Assembly: GCA_964057225.1 (NCBI GenBank)
Contig: OZ059894.1
Location: 18,754,476-18,818,475, forward strand
DNA: 64,000 bases
Direction: 5' to 3'
Source of the DNA: Auanema rhodensis
Lineage: Eukaryota > Nematoda > Chromadorea > Rhabditida > Rhabditidae
Part shown: positions 47,153 through 59,569 of the stretch, in pieces
How the letters are laid out: each line of letters starts with the position of its first letter
Numbering within the stretch: position 1 is the first letter of the stretch
Translations under genes and position numbers: made by a program
Notes under the pieces: model-generated
Seen by the model: only the letters and a program-made list of their open reading frames with translations
Databases searched by the model: none
What the model was told of the DNA's origin: nothing

Positions 47153-47605
47153 ATGCCGCACCTCCTTTTGGATGTCAACTCTATTCAATGGACAACACTT
47201 TTAAATCAACAAATGGGTGGCGCCCCATTTAGCGGAATGATGTTTCAACGTGGAATGCAGAGGGGTCATGGTTTGGGTGGTATTTTGGCAACTTTGGCAT
47301 CATTTCTACCACGCATCATTCAATCACCTATAGCCCAAAATCTCATCAATGCCGGAAGAAACGCCTTATCCAGTGCTGTAAGCAATAGTCCAGTTGTAAA
47401 TTCACCTCTTGGCGGACAGTTGCTGAAAACTGGTAATGAAATTGTCGATGGGGTGCTGAAAGGCGATAATATCAAGGAAACTCTTAAAACAGCCGGCCGG
47501 CAAGCTATACGAGATCTTACCGGCTTGGGCAAACGGCGACGACGCAAAACCACAAAACCTCATAAGCGGTTGTGCATCACTCGTGAGCGGTCGTTTCACA
47601 TTTAA
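47153..47605 (+). CDS. Basic pX-like virion protein
   Basis: 150 residues from the ATG at 47153; the upstream GTG at 47141 is in frame but unlikely. A glycine-rich segment (FQRGMQRGHGLGG) precedes a hydrophobic helix-like segment (ILATLASFLPRIIQSP). The tail is highly basic (LGKRRRRKTTKPHKR). This order matches the Polinton/adintovirus protein compared with adenovirus core/membrane-active proteins pX and pVI (from memory). It is likely a substrate of the protease encoded divergently next to it. The stop codon is followed without a gap by the capsid ATG at 47606. Confidence 0.7.
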   Translation: MPHLLLDVNSIQWTTLLNQQMGGAPFSGMMFQRGMQRGHGLGGILATLASFLPRIIQSPIAQNLINAGRNALSSAVSNSPVVNSPLGGQLLKTGNEIVDGVLKGDNIKETLKTAGRQAIRDLTGLGKRRRRKTTKPHKRLCITRERSFHI

Positions 47606-48940
47606 ATGGCTAAATTGATAGATTCAAAATCAGCACAAGCCCTTTTACCTAATATCAACTATGGTGAAATACCTGCGTCGGCATTAGGTGTTGAATCCAC
47701 TCGTACTGTACAAGTCCCTTTGAAAAATACTTTTCTTCCTCAAGGACCATGGGAATTTGTTATAGCTCAAAATTCCAAATCATTCCTCAATCTGAGAAGA
47801 TGTTGGTTGAATGTAAAATTTAAAATTGTAACCACAAACGGTGATCCAGTACCAGACAACCTTGTTTTTGCACCATGTCAACAATTTGCTGCCAGTTTAA
47901 TACATTCGTATCATTTGAAAATTGGTGATGTTAGCGTGTATGACTCTACCGTGAATCATGCCTATAAAACATATATCGAGAATATTTTAATGTATAGCAA
48001 CGATGTTAAAGAGAGCAAACTTGCCATATCAGGCTATTATGCTGATAGATATATAGATAATGCATCCAGTGCTGGATTTAGAACGCGTCAAGCGCTTGTA
48101 AAAAATGGCATATTGTGTGAGATGGCTGCTCCCGTCAGTATCGACCTATTTAATCAAGAGCGACTGTTTGTAAACTATTCAAAAATGGAGCTAACTGCAT
48201 ATCCAAACCGTGATAACTTTTTAATTGACACTCTAGGCTGGAATAATGAAAACAAGGATACTACATTAAAGGAGGAGTTTCCAAATTTGAAAGTAGATAT
48301 CAGCGATGTACATTTGCTCATTCAAGAGTTTGATCTAAACGCTGGATTAGCTATGGCTATAGAAGATAAACTCGCAAAGGATCGAATACACTACCCCATG
48401 ACATCAGTGAAAATGCGCTCTTATTTCATAGAAGGAGGCCGCTTGGATTCACCTAATAATATATTATTCACGTCTCATACACCAAAACGTGTTGTAGTAG
48501 GTCTTGTCGGCGCACACGCTTATAATGGTACTTTTAAACATTCGCCATTCAACTTTAAACCGTTTGATTTGAAAAATATATACTTGACGCTCAACAATAG
48601 GGTAATACCTACCCGTCCTTATAATTTAGAATGGCGATCTTCCTATGCCACAGCATATATTGACATGCTGGAAGGTTTGGGACTTGGTCGTACAGATTCA
48701 TCCAATGGTATTACACCAGCAATGTATAAAGCTGGTTTCACATTTTTTGTATTTGATATTTCTCCTACTGTGCATTCGTCAGAGTTATTTGATGTTATAC
48801 GACAAGGTAATGTAGCCTTGAAATTGGAATTTGGTCAACAAACGCCGCAAGAGGGCTTATATGCAATTGTTTATGCAGAGTATGACTCTATTCTTTCAAT
48901 TGACAACAATCGTGCTCCATATATTGATACCAGTTTGTAA
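47606..48940 (+). CDS. Candidate major capsid protein (double jelly-roll, hexon-like)
   Basis: 444 residues, ATG directly after the preceding stop. The pattern of an N-terminal segment followed by LPQGPWEFVIAQNS..., a DSTVNHAYKTYIENILMY stretch and many beta-rich segments matches the large capsid gene of insect Polintons/adintoviruses (related to proteins annotated as F54H12.2-like). I assign it as the major capsid from size, position and that memory; fold prediction would settle it. Likely co-transcribed with the pX-like gene. It converges on the polymerase gene, with 137 bp of AT-rich sequence between them holding several AATAAA-like signals. No frameshift or stop. Confidence 0.75.
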   Translation: MAKLIDSKSAQALLPNINYGEIPASALGVESTRTVQVPLKNTFLPQGPWEFVIAQNSKSFLNLRRCWLNVKFKIVTTNGDPVPDNLVFAPCQQFAASLIHSYHLKIGDVSVYDSTVNHAYKTYIENILMYSNDVKESKLAISGYYADRYIDNASSAGFRTRQALVKNGILCEMAAPVSIDLFNQERLFVNYSKMELTAYPNRDNFLIDTLGWNNENKDTTLKEEFPNLKVDISDVHLLIQEFDLNAGLAMAIEDKLAKDRIHYPMTSVKMRSYFIEGGRLDSPNNILFTSHTPKRVVVGLVGAHAYNGTFKHSPFNFKPFDLKNIYLTLNNRVIPTRPYNLEWRSSYATAYIDMLEGLGLGRTDSSNGITPAMYKAGFTFFVFDISPTVHSSELFDVIRQGNVALKLEFGQQTPQEGLYAIVYAEYDSILSIDNNRAPYIDTSL

Positions 48941-49077
48941 TGTATGTAATAAATTCTTTAAAAGATTTAAGAATAAAATTTATTAATACAACTATTTTTA
49001 AAAATAAATACATGTACAATGATAAAATTTTATAAATACAAATATATACAAGATAAAAATTTATAAATTCAAATATA

Positions 49078-52000
49078 TTATTCACAATAACCGTAGGGTA
49101 AAGTACTATAATCTTGTAGATAACAAAGTTTATCCATTACGACTCTAGTACTTTTTGTCATATCCATTGTGGATATGGCACCGAGTTGCCTCTTTAACAA
49201 GGTTGTATTGGTTTTTAAAACCAATTTCTCTCCATCCATAACGAGACCGCGAACCAGTCGCTCCATACTTTCAAAGTTTACCACTGACGCTGCCGTGTGG
49301 TCCAACGTCTGTAAATTATAAAATTATTTGAAAAGTCAAAGCTCGTACTTACCACTCCCTTTGCCTTTGTTACATATTTTACATCACCAGCTGCATTTAC
49401 AAGTTTATAACTATAAACTTTTGCCGCTGGTGACACAAACTTGGTCATTGACCAACCATCGGGTATTTCAGAGGTTAGTTTACCTAACCATTCACCCTTC
49501 ATATCCTCAATTGGATCTGGCTCATCCAGGCACCTTTGATAAATTAGTGAATCCGTGTCTAAATAATGTAAGTTTAAATTGAATACAAAGTATAACATTA
49601 CCTGTATACACCAAATTCTTTCCAATTTTCTCCATTGCCTTATACAATAGTAGCCTTGCATGAGCGGTTGTATAGGCCGCAATAGCTACATTTGTAAAAG
49701 GCGGTGGTGCCAAATGTGAATCCTCTGGTACTGTTGTGCAGTACGCAACATTATCCACAATTTTGAACCCAGTGAGTTCCCTTGCAGGATCAGTAATGAT
49801 CCTACCAATTTCTGGGTCCTCAACACCAATAATCTTGGTTTGGGCTTTATCAGGTCTTTGACCCATTTTACCCCAGACACTATAAGCAAATTTGTAATGT
49901 ATTGTTTTAAAAAGTTTACAAACCTATTTAGCTGCAGTTTGGCAATGCTACGCATGGCAGCATTCTTCTCAATTTTATTGCTCTCCAGAGCAACACCAGT
50001 GTTCTCCTCGTGCTCTTGGAGATAAATCACCTGTAAAATTCTATTTAATGTGATACTTTTGTTAAAACATACCTTTTCTTCCTCTGTCATGTTTGGCTTT
50101 GGCCAGCCCGACGCCTCTTGTTTAATTTTTATGTACTTTTGTACAAACTCTTTAAACAGGCCGCCTTGTTGCCATTCTTCCCAGTGCCACACCTCATGCA
50201 CATTAAGCACTTTATAGCCACGTTGTATGGCACACTCGAGCTCAACATGTGTCACGGTTAGATGCAGCTTTCGAGCATTTACATCATTTTGGTGCTCACA
50301 TGCTACATTTCTACTCTTGACTGCACAAGTGCGGCAGTTTGTAAAAATTAATTTACCGCCAATACGTGTGCCTAATACAGGGTACAGCAAATTTGTGGGT
50401 GCAAGCACGTCACATTTTACTAGCCCCTTGTATGGGCAACATGTCTCAAAGCTTTTGAAACCCTCAGTAATAACTTTGGGATTACCTACAGGGTAATAGG
50501 CATCAAAGGCTGTGACATATGGATATAGTGAACAAAAGTCCACATACTCGAGCGAGTATCTATCCGAAGCTTGTGCCAAAAGCTTATATGTCTGGGTGCG
50601 GCCACCGGTAAAGGCATCTCTAGGTGCCAAGCGTGTAACAACATTTGTTTCACGCATAAATTTCGCCATTTCTTCATTGGCCGAAATTTGAGCATTAATT
50701 TCGTGCTCCCACACTGTGGTAACACTAATGCCTTGGCTTTGAATTGCTTCAAGCCTTTTCATGGTTTTATCATAAACCTAAATTTTAAAAATTAAAATGA
50801 TTAAAAAAGTCACAATTACCTCTTCCATTGTTTCACCATTTCTGCCTGGTGCTATAGCGCTCTTGTTGGTGCACTGGGGGCAACCATGGTAAATACAACC
50901 ATTAATCTACAAAAATTTGCACTTTTTACATTTATTACAAATTACTCACCTCATAGCCATGATTGGCAACGGGGTCATAAGCATCGAGTAGATAGCGATG
51001 GCCATCTACTCTCACTGCAAATTCGCCACCATTAAGCTTATGCATTAATGGGCGGCCCAATCCTTGTTCTAGCCATTTTATATACTTTATGGCTATTATA
51101 CTCTGCTTTTGACCGGCATAATAACCAGTCTCGGGCAGAATACCCACTTGGTTCTCTTTAATGTGGTTCATTTTCAACTGTAATATAATAGTTTTGAAAA
51201 TGCTTGTATTTTAAAAAACTTGCCTGGAATAAAGAGAAACTGGCAAATGTCATACATTGTATGACAGGGTTCCAGCCAGTGGTGGCGGTTGCCAACTTCA
51301 TGTAAACTTTCATACAGTTGGTTAAAATACGGACATCTGTCCTACAATATTCCAAAAGCTCTTCATCAAAATCAAACGCTCTTTGATTACGCTCTTCATA
51401 CCAAATATCGAATGAAGCTAGGTCTTCTGCTTTCATTCTAGCAGTACAATAGTACTGTTTTGGTGGTAAAGATGGCAACACTTTGCCATAATTTATTGGG
51501 TGATTATAGAGGTAAGGAAACTGTCCTTTACTCATATCAGGTACACCAAATGCCTTGGGTAACGCTGATAGGGGTAAAGGCACTAATAAATAACTATCTT
51601 TAAAATATAAATGATTAAATTTTTGACCTCTTAAAGGCTTGACAACCATGCTTATAATCTTGGTCCCATTTAAAATTGGATCAGGATATATACCACGGTT
51701 TATCAGCCTAGACACCAAGAAATGTATGTCAAAGCGTGAACCATTATGCGCAATCAAAATTGCATTATCATTCTCAACAGAGTTGAGTAACCAATCAAGG
51801 AAACGATCTGTTACAGACCATTCACTATCACCTTGTTGATACCCAAAATGGCCCTCCTTGGTTGTGCATTTTTCACATGAGTTGGCATCTATACAACTTT
51901 CACAAAATTTATTATACACAACCATATTGGGCCATTGTTCATCTGCATATTCATGAACATTTGTACCGCTTTTTAACACAACCGTTTCAAAGTCATAGAA

Positions 52001-54296
52001 AATAATCTTAAACAAGTAAGCATTACACTTGTAAAGATGTAAAATACAAACCTTGTATTTCTCTTGCCTCTTTTTTAACTGATCCTTCTTCTTGTCGTTA
52101 GGTGGTACCCAACAACAAGAATGATCTTCAGGCTTTGTTTGCCCACACTTTTTGCAAAATTTCTCATTGCAATTGTGCGGTCTATCAGCACGCACCCTGT
52201 GATAATGATCACAGTTTTCACATGTCTGAATTTAGTCTTGTTAAATTTTATATATATTTTTTAAATTACCTTAAACATTCGACATGTTTTTCTAATATGC
52301 CTGTCAAAGCATTGACGAGTTTTAAACAAAACTCTACAACTATCACATCTTATGCTACTTTCAACCACATTTTCCATCGAATTACATTTTAAGGTGTGGC
52401 ATTTCTTACACTTGGCTTTACATCTATGCATCACTGTTTTGTAAGATAATTTACAGTGTTGGCATATAATACCATCAAAAATCTGTGATCTACTACAAGT
52501 TGTAATACAGTCATAATGATTATTTCGGTAGCCTAGTGTTACCACTTTGCTAGCCGTTTCATTAAAGATACGCTGAATAGCGTACATACGCTGTCCAGGT
52601 GGCCTAGCGTATACTACAAACTTATAGTCTGTATTACAACTTGCAATAATATTTAAATGGTTCAAATTATAATTTGGTAAATGTACAGAAATACCACATC
52701 TATTCAATAAATTGATATGATGTGGTTGATTTGGCAACAAGATGTAGTTGCGACGAAGATTTTGAATCCTCCGCTTCTCAACAACATCTTCTGCTGCCTC
52801 TTCATCGGCTCTCCACATTCCCACAACTGCTGCTCTAGCCAGGCAATGAGTGTCAGTGTTTTCAATTGTGCCAGGTATTTTGAGTTCGGCATCAAAATAG
52901 AAACCAACTCTACCTTCACCAGGCATCAGGCTTGGCTGCACTGGTCTCTCATCAAACACATACATTTCAATATTCATTGCCTGGCTAATTACAGCCTCTC
53001 GCTTTGATTGCTGCACCTTGCTGATGGCATTCATGATGGCAACGCCATCCAAATGCTCCCTTCTACGGAAATCCATAAATATGGATCCCTTTTCAAAGGA
53101 TGGGTGCTCTATTGATAGACAAAATAGCGCTTTTTGTTTATCTGGCACACCACTTTCAGCAAGGCACCGATCAAGAAACTCATTAAATAGCCGCGGCATG
53201 ACAACATGCATTGGCTCATTAATGGCTTCCAAATGTGGGAACGTGAGCGATCTAACGACCACGTTGGTGAACCGACCAGTGCGTTTTATGCGTCGGTGTG
53301 ACCACTATAATACACACTTTTTATAATGGTTATACGCTTTTAGTTTAAATATAAATAATTTTTGTTTATAACTTTTAATAATATTACTTTTCTTTAAATT
53401 ATTTTTATTAATGTTTAAAAATAAATGGCATTTGATTTTTAAATATAAAGTTTTTTTTTTCAACTTTGAAAAAACTTTTATAAACATTTGTTAATGTTAA
53501 AAAATAAATGAAAAGGTCAAGATTGTGTTTTATTATTTTACTAGTTCAAAATGTTTGAAATATTTATAATTTGTAAGAATTCAAAATTGGTTGAAAGAAA
53601 GATAGATGAGGAAAGATAGATAGATAGTGAGATGAAATGTAAAGATTTTAAAATGAATGCTGTTCAAAAGAATGAATATGTAAATTTCAAAATACTTGCA
53701 ATTTGTTTGATAAAAGATATAGATTGAGATGAAATGTAAAGATGAGAGAGAGAGAATTTTATGAATGCAATTGAAAAAGAGAAATAAATTTCAAAATGTT
53801 TTCAAAATATGCAACTGGAGCAAGAGAAAATTTCATGTTTCAAAAGATATATTATGAAATGATATGTAAATAAAAGATCGCACCTCTATTTTACAGACAT
53901 CGTTGAAAGCCGCTCCATATCCGACTTGCCCTCCACTGGTTGATGGGGTAGCGGGATCCCATTCTCTTAAAAAGAAAAAACTAATTGTTATAATTTTTAA
54001 TATCGCTTACTCATCACTGTCATCCAAGGTTATTACTTCAATAACCCTTGATGATGAGGGCCCACTGTTAAAAGTGGGTGATGTGGGCTCACAGAGCTCG
54101 ATCCCACCAGCCTCGGTAAACTTTATACGTTTACTAAAAAACAAAATATATATAAAGATTCAAAATATTGTTAAATTACCTGAGCTGATTAATCTCTTCA
54201 TAATCAAATCCTAGCTCTTCACATAAACGTTTATAACTGAAAAAAGAAAAAGTTTACAAACAAATAATCAAAAAGACACAACCTATTAGCAGCCAT
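49078..54296 (-). CDS. POLB: Protein-primed DNA polymerase B (14 exons)
   Basis: Replicates the element from its ends. Exons, 5' to 3': 54283-54296, 54180-54236, 54011-54133, 53884-53965, 52270-53304, 52052-52225, 51224-52006, 50950-51177, 50820-50906, 50073-50777, 49924-50030, 49602-49879, 49353-49558, 49078-49308. These sum to 4110 nt in one frame (1369 residues). All introns are GT-AG except 51178-51223, which is GC-AG. Exonuclease motifs: DFET (~500), HNGSRFD (~582) and YCRTD (~715). Polymerase motifs: DFCSLYP (~941), KLQLNS (~1127, split by an intron) and YTDTDS (~1223, split by an intron). A cysteine/histidine-rich region at ~370-470 precedes the exonuclease. Residues 54-64 look like a SUMO-interacting motif. 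The first four small exons are the least certain. Confidence 0.88.
53305..53883 (-). other. Large intron 4 of the polymerase gene
   Basis: 579-bp AT-rich intron between exons 4 and 5, against 42-64 bp for most others and about 103 bp for one. Contains GATA-like and GA-rich runs near 53600-53640 and 53740-53755, and an imperfect repeat of GAGATGAAATGTAAAGAT (near 53630 and 53728). No gene seen. Confidence 0.6.
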
Positions 54297-54503
54297 TGTA
54301 CCTTGATATAATGAATATATCAGTCTACACATTGCTGTTGGCATTGTAATTTGTTATGTAACATGGATTTGGGTACAGCTGTCAAAACTAGCAGTTGCGA
54401 TAAACTTTAAAATAAATAAGCTTATTGAATACATCTGTTTTTATTGTCCCCGTCGGATTAATTTTTGTTATTAGTTCTTATTAAATTAACTTTATGCGTT
54501 TCA
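54297..54503. other. Polymerase 5' region
   Basis: 207 bp between the polymerase start and the right terminal repeat. No clear TATA box at a convincing distance. Holds one CAGCTG (near 54377) like those in the terminal arrays. Confidence 0.5.
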
Positions 54504-55108
54504 TTGAGGTCAGCGCAACTGTTTGTTAATCTTATTGTATTTACCTTCAATGTGTGCTCTATTTAGTTATTGTATCGTTATATTAGTAAAATAAAGTTTA
54601 AAACTAATCTTTTATTATAATTTGAAACTTTTACTTGTTAGAATAAATATAATTAATAACAATTTGTAATTTCAAAAATTAATAATTTAATGTCATTCTT
54701 ATCGAATTAACCTTCGATATGTGTTCCATTAAATTTTGGTATTTTATATCGTTCTTATCGAATTAACCTTCGATATGTGTTCCATTAAATTTTGTATTTC
54801 ATATCGTTCTTATCGAATTAACCTTCGATATGTGTTCCATTGAACTACCCGTAACAAGTACGGTGAACAAAACGATATACATGCAAAAATTTTACTGTTC
54901 TTTAAAATAAAAACAATACAAACACAATACAATAAAAAATAAACAAAATAAGTAAACAAACATTATTAATAAATTTAATAAATAAATAAAATTTAAAAAA
55001 CAAATTTACATATTTAAATATTTAAAATTTATAATTTTTATTTTTACTTAATATATTTAAAAATAATTAAAACTATATACATACATTTGAATAAACAAAT
55101 TTAAAATT

Positions 55109-55146
<38 letters not shown>

Positions 55147-55351
55147 GCTTTAAATCATGATTTTTAAATTTAAAAAAGGAAAATCCATGAACCATGATCC
55201 CAAAATATGATTTTAACAGCTGACGCTCAAAAATATGTTTTTGACAGCTGACGCGCCCCAAAAGTATGTTTTTAGCAGCTGACGCCCCCAAAAGTATGTT
55301 TTTGACAGCTGTTTGGGGGCGTGGTTAGTAAATTTTGCACGGCTCTCTACT
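54504..55351 (-). repeat. Polinton A right terminal inverted repeat (~848 bp)
   Basis: Inverse of the left repeat: mirrored ~56-bp repeats at about 54698-54842, an A run at about 55113-55142 and four CAGCTG sites at 55217-55311. Shorter than the left repeat by about 147 bp in the AT-rich middle. Ends GGCTCTCTACT, followed by the TGTGAA duplication. No gene seen. Confidence 0.9.
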
Positions 55352-58300
55352 TGTGAACTTATATCAGTTGATATCTCGGTGCATTTTTAAGCTAGCACAA
55401 ATCTGATAACACAGATCGACGCAGCTTAAAAATCCGCATCGAATGCACTATACTACATTGAGAAACGCTTAATACAAAAATTAGTTATGATCGTTTGAAA
55501 AATGATGCATTAGTGTATGTTGAGTTTCCATGTACACTCAACATTGCTTCCAAAAACATTTTGACAAAAATTTTTTCGAAAAATTTCAAAATAATTTAGC
55601 AAAAAGTAGATGTTTTTAGATTCCTTTTTTCAAGGCAAAGACGATGGACAATGTTATTCAACGAAAAAATTAATTCTTCAGGGTGAAAATCGAGGATATA
55701 AGTGTGAACTTATATCAGTTGATATCTCGGTGCATTTTTAAGCTAGCGCAAATCTGATAACACAGATCGACGCAGCTTAAAAATCCGCATCGAATGCACT
55801 ATACTACATTGAGAAACGCTTAATACAAAAATTAGTTATGATCGTTTGAAAAATGATGCATTAGTGTATGTTGAGTTTCCATGTACACTCAACATTGCTT
55901 CCAAAAACATTTTGACAAAAATTTTTTCGAAAAATTTCAAAATAATTTAGCAAAAAGTAGATGTTTTTAGATTCCTTTTTTCAAGGCAAAGACGATGGAC
56001 AATGTTATTCAACGAAAAAATTAATTCTTCAGGGTGAAAATCGAGGATATAAGTGTGAACTTATATCAGTTGATATCTCGGTGCATTTTTAAGCTAGCGC
56101 AAATCTGATAACACAGATCGACGCAGCTTAAAAATCCGCATCGAATGCACTATACTACATTGAGAAACGCTTAATACAAAAATTAGTTATGATCGTTTGA
56201 AAAATGATGCATTAGTGTATGTTGAGTTTCCATGTACACTCAACATTGCTTCCAAAAACATTTTGACAAAAATTTTTTCGAAAAATTTCAAAATAATTTA
56301 GCAAAAAGTAGATGTTTTTAGATTCCTTTTTTCAAGGCAAAGACGATGGACAATGTTATTCAACGAAAAAATTAATTCTTCAGGGTGAAAATCGAGGATA
56401 TAAGTGTGAACTTATATCAGTTGATATCTCGGTGCATTTTTAAGCTAGCGCAAATCTGATAACACAGATCGACGCAGCTTAAAAATCCGCATCGAATGCA
56501 CTATACTACATTGAGAAACGCTTAATACAAAAATTAGTTATGATCGTTTGAAAAATGATGCATTAGTGTATGTTGAGTTTCCATGTACACTCAACATTGC
56601 TTCCAAAAACATTTTGACAAAAATTTTTTCGAAAAATTTCAAAATAATTTAGCAAAAAGTAGATGTTTTTAGATTCCTTTTTTCAAGGCAAAGACGATGG
56701 ACAATGTTATTCAACGAAAAAAATAATTCTTCAGGGTGAAAATCGAGGATATAAGTGTGAACTTATATCAGTTGATATCTCGGTGCATTTTTAAGCTAGC
56801 GCAAATCTGATAACACAGATCGACGCAGCTTAAAAATCCGCATCGAATGCACTATACTACATTGAGAAACGCTTAATACAAAAATTAGTTATGATCGTTT
56901 GAAAAATGATGCATTAGTGTATGTTGAGTTTCCATGTACACTCAACATTGCTTCCAAAAACATTTTGACAAAAATTTTTTCGAAAAATTTCAAGATAATA
57001 TAGCAAAAAGTAGATGTTTTTAGATTCCTTTTTTCAAGGCAAAGACGATGGACAATGTTATTCAACGAAAAAATTAATTCTTCAGGGTGAAAATCGAGGA
57101 TATAAGTGTGAACTTATATCAGTTGAGATCTCGGTGCATTTTTAAGCTAGCGCAAATCTGATAACACAGATCGACGCAGCTTGAAAATCCGCATCGAATG
57201 CACTATACTACATTGAGAAACGCTTAATACAAAAATTAGTTATGATCGTTTGAAAAATGATGCATTAGTGTATGTTGAGTTTCCATGTACACTCAACATT
57301 GCTTCCAAAAACATTTTGACAAAAATTTTTTCGAAAAATTTCAAAATAATTTAGCAAAAAGTAGATGTTTTTAGATTCCTTTTTTCAAGGCAAAGACGAT
57401 GGACAATGTTATTCAACGAAAAAATTAATTCTTCAGGGTGAAAATCGAGGATATAAGTGTGAACTTATATCAGTTGATATCTCGGTGCATTTTTAAGCTA
57501 GCGCAAATCTGATAACACAGATCGACGCAGCTTAAAAATCCGCATCGAATGCACTATACTACATTGAGAAACGCTTAATACAAAAATTAGTTATGATCGT
57601 TTGAAAAATGATGCATTAGTGTATGTTGAGTTTCCATGTACACTCAACATTGCTTCCAAAAACATTTTGACAAAAATTTTTTCAAAAAATTTCAAAATAA
57701 TTTAGCAAAAAGTAGATGTTTTTAGATTCCTTTTTTCAAGGCAAAGACGATGGACAATGTTATTCAACGAAAAAATTAATTCTTCAGGGTGAAAATCGAG
57801 GATATAAGTGTGAACTTATATCAGTTGATATCTCGGTGCATTTTTAAGCTAGCACAAATCTGATAACACAGATCGACGCAGCTTAAAAATCCGCATCGAA
57901 TGCACTATACTACATTGAGAAACGCTTAATACAAAAATTAGTTATGATCGTTTGAAAAATGATGCATTAGTGTATGTTGAGTTTCCATGTACACTCAACA
58001 TTGCTTCCAAAAACATTTTGACAAAAATTTTTTCGAAAAATTTCAAAATAATTTAGCAAAAAGTAGATGTTTTTAGATTCCTTTTTTCAAGGCAAAGACG
58101 ATGGACAATGTTATTCAACGAAAAAATTAATTCTTCAGGGTGAAAATCGAGGATATAAGTGTGAACTTATATCAGTTGATATCTCGGTGCATTTTTAAGC
58201 TAGCGCAAATCTGATAACACAGATCGACGCAGCTTAAAAATCCGCATCGAATGCACTATACTACATTGAGAAACGCTTAATACAAAAATTAGTTATGATC

Positions 58301-59569
58301 GTTTGAAAAATGATGCATTAGTGTATGTTGAGTTTCCATGTACACTCAACATTGCTTCCAAAAACATTTTGACAAAAATTTTTTCGAAAAATTTCAAAAT
58401 AATTTAGCAAAAAGTAGATGTTTTTAGATTCCTTTTTTCAAGGCAAAGACGATGGACAATGTTATTCAACGAAAAAATTAATTCTTCAGGGTGAAAATCG
58501 AGGATATAAGTGTGAACTTATATCAGTTGATATCTCGGTGCATTTTTAAGCTAGCGCAAATCTGATAACACAGATCGACGCAGCTTAAAAATCCGCATCG
58601 AATGCACTATACTACATTGAGAAACGCTTAATACAAAAATTAGTTATGATCGTTTGAAAAATGATGCATTAGTGTATGTTGAGTTTCCATGTACACTCAA
58701 CATTGCTTCCAAAAACATTTTGACAAAAATTTTTTCGAAAAATTTCAAAATAATTTAGCAAAAAGTAGATGTTTTTAGATTCCTTTTTTCAAGGCAAAGA
58801 CGATGGACAATGTTATTCAACGAAAAAATTAATTCTTCAGGGTGAAAATCGAGGATATAAGTGTGAACTTATATCAGTTGATATCTCGGTGCATTTTTAA
58901 GCTAGCGCAAATCTGATAACACAGATCGACGCAGCTTAAAAATCCGCATCGAATGCACTATACTACATTGAGAAACGCTTAATACAAAAATTAGTTATGA
59001 TCGTTTGAAAAATGATGCATTAGTGTATGTTGAGTTTCCATGTACACTCAACATTGCTTCCAAAAACATTTTGACAAAAATTTTTTCGAAAAATTTCAAA
59101 ATAATTTAGCAAAAAGTAGATGTTTTTAGATTCCTTTTTTCAAGGCAAAGACGATGGACAATGTTATTCAACGAAAAAATTAATTCTTCAGGGTGAAAAT
59201 CGAGGATATAAGTGTGAACTTATATCAGTTGATATCTCGGTGCATTTTTAAGCTAGCGCAAATCTGATAACACAGATCGACGCAGCTTAAAAATCCGCAT
59301 CGAATGCACTATACTACATTGAGAAACGCTTAATGCAAAAATTAGTTATGATCGTTTGAAAAATGATGCATTAGTGTATGTTGAGTTTCCATGTACACTC
59401 AACATTGCTTCCAAAAACATTTTGACAAAAATTTTTTCGAAAAATTTCAAAATAATTTAGCAAAAAGTAGATGTTTTTAGATTCCTTTTTTCAAGGCAAA
59501 GACGATGGACAATGTTATTCAACGAAAAAAATAATTCTTCAGGGTGAAAATCAAGGATATAAGTGTGAA
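55352..59569. repeat. 351-bp satellite array, block 8 (12 monomers between Polintons)
   Basis: 4218 bp, which is 12 x 351 plus the 6-bp TGTGAA duplication. The final monomer has the same rare changes (TTAATGCAAAA near 59331, AAAATCAAGG near 59549) as the monomer before Polinton A. No gene seen. Confidence 0.97.

Larger units (their letters stand above)
39764..55351. mobile_element. Maverick/Polinton A, complete (15,588 bp)
   Basis: A self-synthesising virus-like DNA transposon. It begins AGTAGAGAGCCGTGC and ends with the inverse, ...GGCTCTCTACT. It is flanked by the 6-bp direct repeat TGTGAA (39758-39763 and 55352-55357); 6-bp duplications are the Polinton norm. It has near-kilobase terminal inverted repeats. 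The cargo is a protein-primed DNA polymerase B, retrovirus-like integrase, packaging ATPase, adenain-like protease and capsid candidates. No disabling mutation was seen in any of these. The gene set also fits the proposed adintovirus family, so it may be described as an endogenous virus as well as a transposon. The insertion interrupts a 351-bp satellite monomer 3 bp before the ATATCA/TGATAT dyad. Confidence 0.96.

Noticed and set aside
49328-53326. Several plus-strand frames of 60-100 residues within the polymerase gene
   Set aside because: All antisense to polymerase exons or introns, without recognisable features.
53903-54214. 103-residue plus-strand frame near the polymerase start
   Set aside because: Antisense to polymerase exons 2-4, which are supported by matching splice sites and phase on the minus strand.
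55073-55291. 72-residue minus-strand frame in the right terminal repeat
   Set aside because: Contains a phenylalanine run from the A/T tract and lies in the inverted repeat; no counterpart open in the left repeat was listed.
55352-59569. Two independent Polinton insertions at a preferred TGTGAA site
   Set aside because: The rare changes in the adjoining monomer are shared by both left flanks, and the spacing is a whole number of monomers; duplication is simpler.
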